Below are positions 57,415-64,000 of a stretch of DNA of 64,000 bases, one piece after another. The stretch spans positions 6,441,001-6,505,000 of the forward strand of contig OZ021729.1 of NCBI GenBank assembly GCA_963978545.1, written 5' to 3'. Below the pieces are notes generated by a model. It saw only the letters and a list, made by a program, of their open reading frames with translations, was not told the origin of the DNA and made no database searches. The translations under genes were made by a program, and so were the position numbers. Source of the DNA: Linyphia triangularis (Eukaryota; Arthropoda; Arachnida; Araneae; Linyphiidae). Within the stretch, counting starts at the first letter, position 1, and each line of letters begins with the position of its first letter.

Positions 57415-60376
57415 TAGGGCGTATCGAAAAAATCGAAATTTTTCAAATCTTTTAGCGGTAGTGCGGAAAATTTGTGGACACCCATCACTAATACGTGTGT
57501 GAAATTTTAAAACTCTGGGTTAATATCTTCTGTCGCCTCACTAGCTCGAAAGTTCCGAAATTTGGGCTAAAAGTGATTAAAATTCAAAAATTCATAAAAA
57601 ATTCCAGATTTCGCTGTAAGTTTAAGGATGGTGCTTACTAGTTACTATTTTTAACAACAACAACTGTAATTTTTTTTATAACTATAGGTTAATATCTTCT
57701 GCTACCTCAGCATCACCAAATTTTGGAAAAAAAGGCTAAATTTCAAAAAAATAAATAAAAATTACACGTCACACTTACCTCATTTTAAAGGGATCAGAAA
57801 TTTTATTGCCTTTCAAATATACATTTGACGATAGCATTACTACTTGTAATCCTTTTTTGTCTCGAATTTCGACATGTGTTTTCTGGATTTTAGAGTTGCT
57901 CTTATGAATATATCACTGTTTTCAGGCCCAACTATTTTCTCGGAGGCTGCCGTGACAAGTTTCACAATTCGCTCGACTGCTTGTGTATGAGAAGGAAATT
58001 GTATGAAGTGCCAGCAGGCCTTCGGCATACCGTCCTCTGTCATTTTCAAAAGATCTAGAGAACTTATCTCTCGGAGAACTGGCGGCGATGTCACAAAACA
58101 ATTTTTCCAGTCAATGAGATCAATGTAGTCTTCAGTTTCAAAATTGATATCAGGAATAACAAATCTGCGCACACCTCGGCTAATTTCTCTTGCCTTTATT
58201 ATTCTTCGATCTGCAATGATTCTGAAATGACATCTTTCATCAGTTAACATGGCCAAAAGCATGTTTTCTGGAGCAGCAAAATAAGCGTTTCGAGAAATAA
58301 CTGGATCGATTACTTCACAATACTTACCGAGTACCGAGATGAGCTTATGAAATGCCACAGATGTCTAGGACCGTCTTTTATGTAGTGATTAATCTTAATT
58401 CGGAACCATGAGGGTGCGTAGACTCTTAGAATGAATTCAACTAAAGTTAGTAGCTTATTTGATGGGTCTGATGTAAATATATATAACCTCAGTATTCGAT
58501 TTGCAATTGTTAGCCAGCGGGCCAAATTCAACGTTCCTGGTTCTCGGTTAGCTAGATCTAAACTACAAATGTCAGAACTAATGGCAGTGCAAATGTCGAA
58601 TAAGTATTTCTGATCTGAACTGAGTAATCTACTATCAATGTGTCGCAACTCACATTTAATATTATTAAAAGCAATGACTGAAAGTTTTTCACATCCTTTA
58701 AGTTTTCGTCCAATGTCTCCAGTGTAAGATGAAGGGCCAGAAGACTTGCCGTCTATTTACTGGAATAAGTGTCGTAATGGCAACTCATTAAAATGAAGTA
58801 AGCATACAATCCATTGGAGTGGTCTCTGAAGTTTCATTTCAAGCTTGCGAATTACACCAGTAAACATTCCTATGTTCACCACAATGCCGTCACACCCGAC
58901 AACTGTGAGCTTGCTAAAATCATCTAAAAAAGTACTTGTTACGTATTCGTAAATGCTGTTCGATACATGAAGACTACATCCACTTTCAGGTGTAACATGC
59001 CCCACGTACGAAGAACCAGGCTCCGATACAATACAGTAATGCGCTTCTACAATTGTTCTTTGGAGCTGCTTTCCCTCGAGTGTTTCTGATGTTAAAGTTT
59101 TGTCATGCCGGCCATAAAAATAAAGGCCAGATAGATTGGAACGATTTTCATTTAATTTTGATACCATTTGCTTGTAAACTCTTGATTTTTCCCTCCATAC
59201 TTTGTTTTTGTCTGTGACTAGACTGGAATTCGATTCCGATGTTAAGCCCAAATCTTTCATAACACTCGATGCAATAGCAGCCGTGGCTCTGTTAGAAACA
59301 CCATATCTTTGACTGACAATAATTGTGTCCAAATTTACATGCATCTGAAGACTCCTTGGATGCTGCTGAAGAAACGGTGTGTAGGGCGCGTCTTCGGTAT
59401 CCACCTCCATCATATCTTCATTTTCCAGAGTAAAGCTTGAAACAGAAGCAGGAGACGCCTTTTTTTTTAACTTTGCACAGCATTTTGTCTTTATTTCCAT
59501 CAGTTTCACTACCAATACGCCATCTCTCATGAGCGCAACATCTTATGACGTCTTCATGTGTTGGCAGAATGCGTGAAAAATCCTTCGGTGTTCCAAAAAT
59601 AGGGCATTGCAGCATTTGTCGACTTGAAAACTTTGAATGCGATGATTCTTGCATTTCTAATATTTACCAATATCTTTTACTAACAAATGACTACGACACT
59701 AACCTAAGAGTAAAAAAAATTCCTTAAAAAGAAACGACTACATTGCTGCCAATATGTTTGATATTAAGATCAAAACTAATTGAAAGAAAATATTCTAGAG
59801 TTAGACTAAATACTAAACAAATGAAAATGATCACGTGATTTATTGGTCACTCCGATTTGTTTCTCGGGGTGAAAATTGGGGTGTTCCATATTACTTTTCT
59901 AGCAGTACGCTAAACCCAGTGTGGTAGAAGATATTAACCAATAATTATTGCATACTTTTTGTTGTTAAAAAAAGTAATTTTTATTACGCGCTACCTCAAA
60001 AGGATCAACGAAATCTGCGACTGCTGATTAAATATTGAATTGTATTCCTTTTATTCAAATCTTCGGAATTTCCGGTTCACTGAGGAGACAGAAGATATTA
60101 ACCTATAATTTTTAAATAAAATTATAGTTATTGTTGTTAAACAATACTAACATTTAACCACTACCCCAATCGTTAAATGAAATATGGGAACTTTTAGGAA
60201 TTTTTGAATTTTAAACACTTTTAGCCCAATTTTCGGAACTTTGGGGCCATTGAGGCGACAGAAGATATTAACCCAGAGTTTTAAAATTTCACACACTTAT
60301 TACTGATGAGTGTCCACAAATTTTCCGCACTACCGCTAAGAGATTTGATAAACTTCGATTTTTTCGATACGCCCTA
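57415..60376 (-). mobile_element. Near-complete DNA transposon, 8-bp TSD, long TIRs
   Basis: Both ends read TAGGGCGTATCGAAAAAATC inward. The inverted repeats run about 190 bp, including 'cggtagtgcggaaaatttgt' and 'gttaatatcttctgtcgcct'. A perfect 8-bp duplication atatacat lies at 57407-57414 and 60377-60384. The motif gttaatatcttctg recurs at the left (57519, 57688) and in reverse at the right (60086, 60258, with a weaker one near 59925), a subterminal array of possible transposase-binding sites. The interior carries a transposase-like reading frame on the minus strand. An 8-bp TSD fits hAT, P or Merlin; I cannot assign which. Confidence 0.9.
57840..59654 (-). pseudogene. Transposase-like gene, about 600 codons, broken
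   Basis: Reading right to left: 59654-59418 encodes an N-terminus with CPIFGTPKDFSRILPTHEDV; the frame then shifts to 59530-58757, which contains LTVVGCDG, KLQRPLQWIVCLLHFNELPL and RHLFQ before an in-frame TAA. The same frame continues with DGKSSGPSSYTG to 58310. A second shift near 58340 joins PRHLW to AFHKLISVLGKYCEVIDPVI and a C-terminus ending at 57840. So there are two frameshifts and one nonsense codon. I recall similar GCDG...PLQW...NELPLRHLF proteins as unassigned arthropod gene models; function as transposase is inferred from the TIR context. The Asp of GCDG is a candidate catalytic residue. Confidence 0.75.
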
Positions 60377-60384
60377 ATATACAT

Positions 60385-60735
60385 TATCAACAAGTCATTC
60401 GATAATAACAATTACAGAACGTTTCAAGGTGGACTCCTAAACGCGTCGAGTTAAAATAACAGTTAAATTAGGAGATGAATAATCAGTACAAAAGCCGTCT
60501 CATAAAATATTCAAGCACAAAAGTTGATCAAGTGGTATACAAAATATTTTTGGTACATTTAAATAATAAAAAACAAAAAGTTTTAGCCAAATTCAATAAT
60601 TCGTTAACCGATATTAATGAAAGTGGGAAAGAATTTAATAGAACTTTGTTTTTCAACAAAACAAAAAAAACTTTTTTCATCGACAGATGGCACTGTAAGT
60701 ATCTGTGAGCAACATTCCAGGGTTATTAAAGTAAC
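60385..60735. other. No gene supported
   Basis: An open frame of 77 codons at 60475-60708 (lysine/asparagine-rich) has no recognised domain. Unique sequence between two transposons. Confidence 0.45.
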
Positions 60736-61005
60736 CTTTAGACCAGCGTTCCCCACTAACTTTTAGAAGCGGGCCGTATGACTTATGTTAAAGCTTTTCG
60801 CGGGCCGGATACACCAATAGAAATACCTGTAATTATTATTGATTTAACAATATACAGCATTTCTGAAAAGTGACAAAAAAAAATCATTGTCATTTTTCTA
60901 ATCTTAATAAAATTACAATTGATACTTGATTTTTTTTTTTTCTTCAAATAACTAAAAAACAATAATTTTCATTGTTACTAAATCAAAGTCTAAAAAAGAA
61001 ATTAA

Positions 61006-61738
61006 CCCTTCTTTGCATGATTTTTTCTTTTTTTTTTTTTTTTTAAATCAGGGTGATGTAATTAATGCTCTAGATTAAAGGAAAAATATTTAAAAAAATC
61101 TTGGTGTAAATAAAAATATGTATTATGTAAAAAACAATATGATGGAAATTTACATCATCATGCATTGTCACATATTTAGCTCAGTAATAAATAAATAAAA
61201 AAATATTTTTTACTAAATCTTCTTTATTCTGTATGATAATGTATGATGTAAAAATCTTCAATATCTCTATCATTCATGTTTACCTAAAAAACAACATAAA
61301 ATGAACATTAACAAAAAAATGTTTACAGTACATTACAAGTGAAGTTACTGCATAGTGATGTAAATTTCTATCACATAGTTTTGAGAAATTTATTCACAGT
61401 GTTTTGATATAAATTGTATATAAAATAACAAAAACATGAAAACAAACCTTTTTTCCACTCATTTTCACTTTTATTGTATTTTATATCTCCGTTTATTTCC
61501 ATAAAACAATTTAAAATCTCGCTCATTTCTTCCAGTCACAACAAACAGCGGAATGACAAGTTGTAGGCCTGGTAATTGACAGTGACGTTTGCTATTTTTT
61601 GACAACTGCGTTTTTTTGTACGCAATAGTCGCTTAAAAAGTTGCCAGCAACAACAAATTTACAGTACAAGGGTTTTGAGTACCTTTTTTTGTTGACTAAA
61701 TATTATGATGGAAATTTCCATCATCATGCAAAGAAGGG
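61006..61738. mobile_element. TTAA-flanked piggyBac-like MITE
   Basis: Termini CCCTTCTTTGCATGA and TCATGCAAAGAAGGG lie between TTAA sites (61002-61005 and 61739-61742). CCC at the tip and TTAA target fit piggyBac. An internal 'atgatggaaattt.catcatc' occurs at 61140 and again at 61705. No transposase. Nested in the hAT-like element. Confidence 0.9.
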
Positions 61739-61845
61739 TTAATCTTTCGTTCCTAAGTGGCAATACTAGTTGACCTAACTTTTAATAAAAGTATTTTAAC
61801 TGTACTTCCAGATTACCCTGTTTTATCCATATCAATTATGAGATG

Positions 61846-62023
61846 GCCGACCGAACAATGTAGTGGTTAGCGTGCTGGCTTCTAGACCGCGAGGTTGCGG
61901 GTTCAAGTCCCGTGTTAGGCATGGGTGTTTGTAAATGTATGTTGGCTTGTCTAATGACGAATGTTTCGGCGCATTATAGCCTTCGTGTTGCTGACGGCGC
62001 CAGATAATCTGAAAGCAAACAAC
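61846..62023 (+). mobile_element. SINE family 1, copy o
   Basis: Nested in the hAT-like element. Perfect 13-bp duplication caattatgagatg (61833-61845 and 62024-62036). B box with one change (gggttcaagtccc). Confidence 0.95.
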
Positions 62024-62264
62024 CAATTATGAGATGATGACGGTCGAAATCGTTTAGCTTATTTTATAAAAAAAAAAGTCACTATTTGTCGCAGTATTTG
62101 TTATAGCCAATCTTGGAAAAATCGTCCAAATGAAATTCAGTTAAGTTATTCCTGTATTTATTCTTGATGAAAGCTATTTCGCTGGGAGATTCTTCATATA
62201 GTTTCTTCGGGAACTTTGTGAAGAATTCTGTTCTGCATAGTTAACACATACTATTATTTATAAA

Positions 62265-62360
62265 CTAGGGGACTGCGCCCCCTGCTCGCTGACGCTCGCC
62301 AACCCCCTGGATTGCTATGCAATCCCCTTGGCTCGCTTTGCTCGCCTCAAAGTGGAGCAT
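62265..62360 (-). repeat. GC-rich hairpin tail, Helitron-like 3' end
   Basis: On the minus strand it reads 'gggggcgcagtcccctagt', a GGGG...CCCC hairpin followed by CTAG-T, preceded by GC-rich short repeats (gcgagc). It stands out against AT-rich surroundings. The matching 5' TC end was not located, so the element's extent is unknown. Confidence 0.4.
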
Positions 62361-63489
62361 TTAAAATATGCCCTAGCAAAAAACTATTTCAGCTACATAA
62401 TACCATGAAATTGAAAACGTTTTGTTATTTATGAAGAGCCAGAATACTTGCCATGTCATTATCCTACTGCTGTCGAGACGCGTTAAGCAGGGACAGTGTA
62501 GCAACGTAGTAGAAAGTTCTTGAAAAACAAAACAAACAACAAAAAAAAACAGTATCGTACATATATTTAAAAAAGATCGGTTATTTCATTGAACAATTAA
62601 AATTTACGGGCTCGTATCGTATGAAACGCTAAAATAATTAACGTTATTTATCGAAATTTCTTAACGAAGCAATCATATGTTCACATAATCTTTTTGGCGA
62701 TACTTAGAAAATAAAATAAAACAGTGAAAAGCCAATTATCCGGCATTCAACCAACAGGAATTTTTGAGCATCAAATTGGGCGAGAAAATTAACATTATTA
62801 TGCCAAAAGTTTTTTATTTATTTCATATGAGATTTTGAAGTCGAGGGGGTGATTTTATTCGTTATTTTGATAGTTTTCAATTCGTAATAGCTGAATTTGC
62901 ACTGATTAGAAATGAATATAGGTTCAGATTTACTGCACAATGCCTCTTAGCGACTTTTTGAAAGTTGGTGATTTAGCGCTGAATGCAATCCGGCTATCTC
63001 CGGAACATGTTCCAGCAGATAACTTTTCCGAAAAGTCAGGTTTATCCGGAATTCCAATCCAAAAGAAATATACACATCTTGGATCTATTTATTCTTGCAT
63101 CATCGTAACTATTAAATCAATACGTTTTAAATAGGCAATAATTTCTATCTGTAGACTGTAATAAGAAACACAAAATGTAGCGAATCCAAGTTGTTGTTGT
63201 TGCCAGATGCATTAGTCAAATTTCAAAAGATATGTTGTGATTGGCTGGATTGCTGAATTTGAAAATTCATGCATAAAGTACATTTAGAAGATTGGTGATT
63301 GAAGTCGTTGCCATTCTGCTCACAGAAATACAGCCGAATTTGGACGTTACGCAAGAGAATTATATATATAGATTGAAATTATGTAATAAAGTCTTTATCG
63401 TGAAGCTTAATTTTTTTCTCCTTCTGTGCAGCCGGCGGGCCGCAGAACAATTTGTCGCGGGCCGCGTAGTGACTGACGCTGCTTTAGAC

Positions 63490-64000
63490 GCTAATCAGTA
63501 GAGTTTGCAAGCCATTATCTGTTCACAAATAAATTAATAATTTTTCTTTGTGGGTAAAACACCATTTCTCTGAAATCCGCATGTTTTTATAGTTACGAAA
63601 TTAAAGATTTTTCAATACTTCTGGTTTTTTTTTTTTAAATCAACCAGTGCATACGAGATACCCACTGTATATGCTTCTATGAACGAAATCATTCCAATCC
63701 ATTTCTTATATTTTTACGGTAACAAAAAAAGAAATGATAACCTACGTTTAACATTGTCACGATGTACGGGGTTTTTGTAATTAAAGTTCAACTTTTTAAA
63801 AAATGTCACAAAAAAAAAGAAAGGGGAAAAAGAAAAAAAAATGCTAGAAAGAATGACCTGAATTTCGAATTATATATTCGAAGACGGGGAAAACGCAAGA
63901 CGAAAAAAGGGGGGAAAAACTATTTCGAACAATTTTTTTCTCTTGTCTGGTACCATTTTTCGCTTCTTCGAAAATATTCAGGGCAAATTTCAAGTCATAC
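63490..64000. other. No gene seen
   Basis: AT-rich with A and T runs and a purine-rich block at 63809-63920. No recognised feature up to the window end. Confidence 0.5.

Larger units (their letters stand above)
60744..63481. mobile_element. hAT-like element hosting other insertions
   Basis: Starts CAGCGTTCCCCACTA and ends TAGTGACTGACGCTG. A perfect 8-bp duplication ctttagac flanks it (60736-60743 and 63482-63489). The 'gcgggccg' motif near both ends (60768, 60810; 63436, 63458) is typical of a hAT group with GC-rich termini. No transposase is visible; the interior is largely later insertions plus AT-rich sequence. Confidence 0.87.

Overview
The window looks like gene-poor, AT-rich nuclear DNA from an animal, most likely an arthropod. 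The reasons are tRNA-derived SINEs with target-site duplications, solo LTRs, Helitrons, and Tc1, hAT, TTAA-target and MITE-type DNA transposons, together with long satellite arrays. A spider is my best guess from the general look of the SINE and LTR families, but I cannot verify that here. I found no intact host protein gene, no rRNA and no free-standing tRNA gene. Every long reading frame I examined is transposon-derived, a frame through a tandem repeat, or broken.

Layout. 0.3-1 kb: a 127-bp tandem array. 1.6-3 kb: a duplicated unit whose second copy holds two MITEs. 3.9-4.5 kb: a second copy of the ~660-bp long-TIR element (called REP here). 5.0-6.2 kb: a TTAA-flanked transposon with transposase remnants. 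6.7-9.7 kb: A/T-rich minisatellites. 10.7-12.8 kb: a non-autonomous Helitron filled with a 148-bp array. 14.1-15.1, 16.9-17.5, 18.3-20.4 and 20.8-23.9 kb: four unrelated tandem arrays. 25.3-31.8 kb: nested MITEs, a solo LTR and a coding exon split by a REP element. 31.8-33.7 kb: a 239-bp array that begins inside the last codons of that exon. 34.6-35.5 kb: a 236-bp array. 36.3-44.1 kb: a large 255-bp satellite interrupted by a SINE and by a second Helitron in opposite orientation. 44.3-56.8 kb: SINEs, solo LTRs, deleted Tc1 copies and a hAT. 57.4-60.4 kb: a nearly complete but decayed transposon with ~190-bp TIRs, an 8-bp TSD and a ~600-codon transposase-like reading frame. 60.7-63.5 kb: a hAT-like element hosting a TTAA element, a SINE and a Helitron-like tail.

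The most informative aspect is that insertion order can be read directly. Many insertions have exact TSDs, and several empty sites are preserved in neighbouring repeat copies. Two tRNA-derived SINE families share an (AACC)n tail and probably one LINE partner. The Helitrons carry their own minisatellite, and one satellite appears to have grown from the 3' end of a coding exon. All family names come from motif recognition by eye; no database search was possible.
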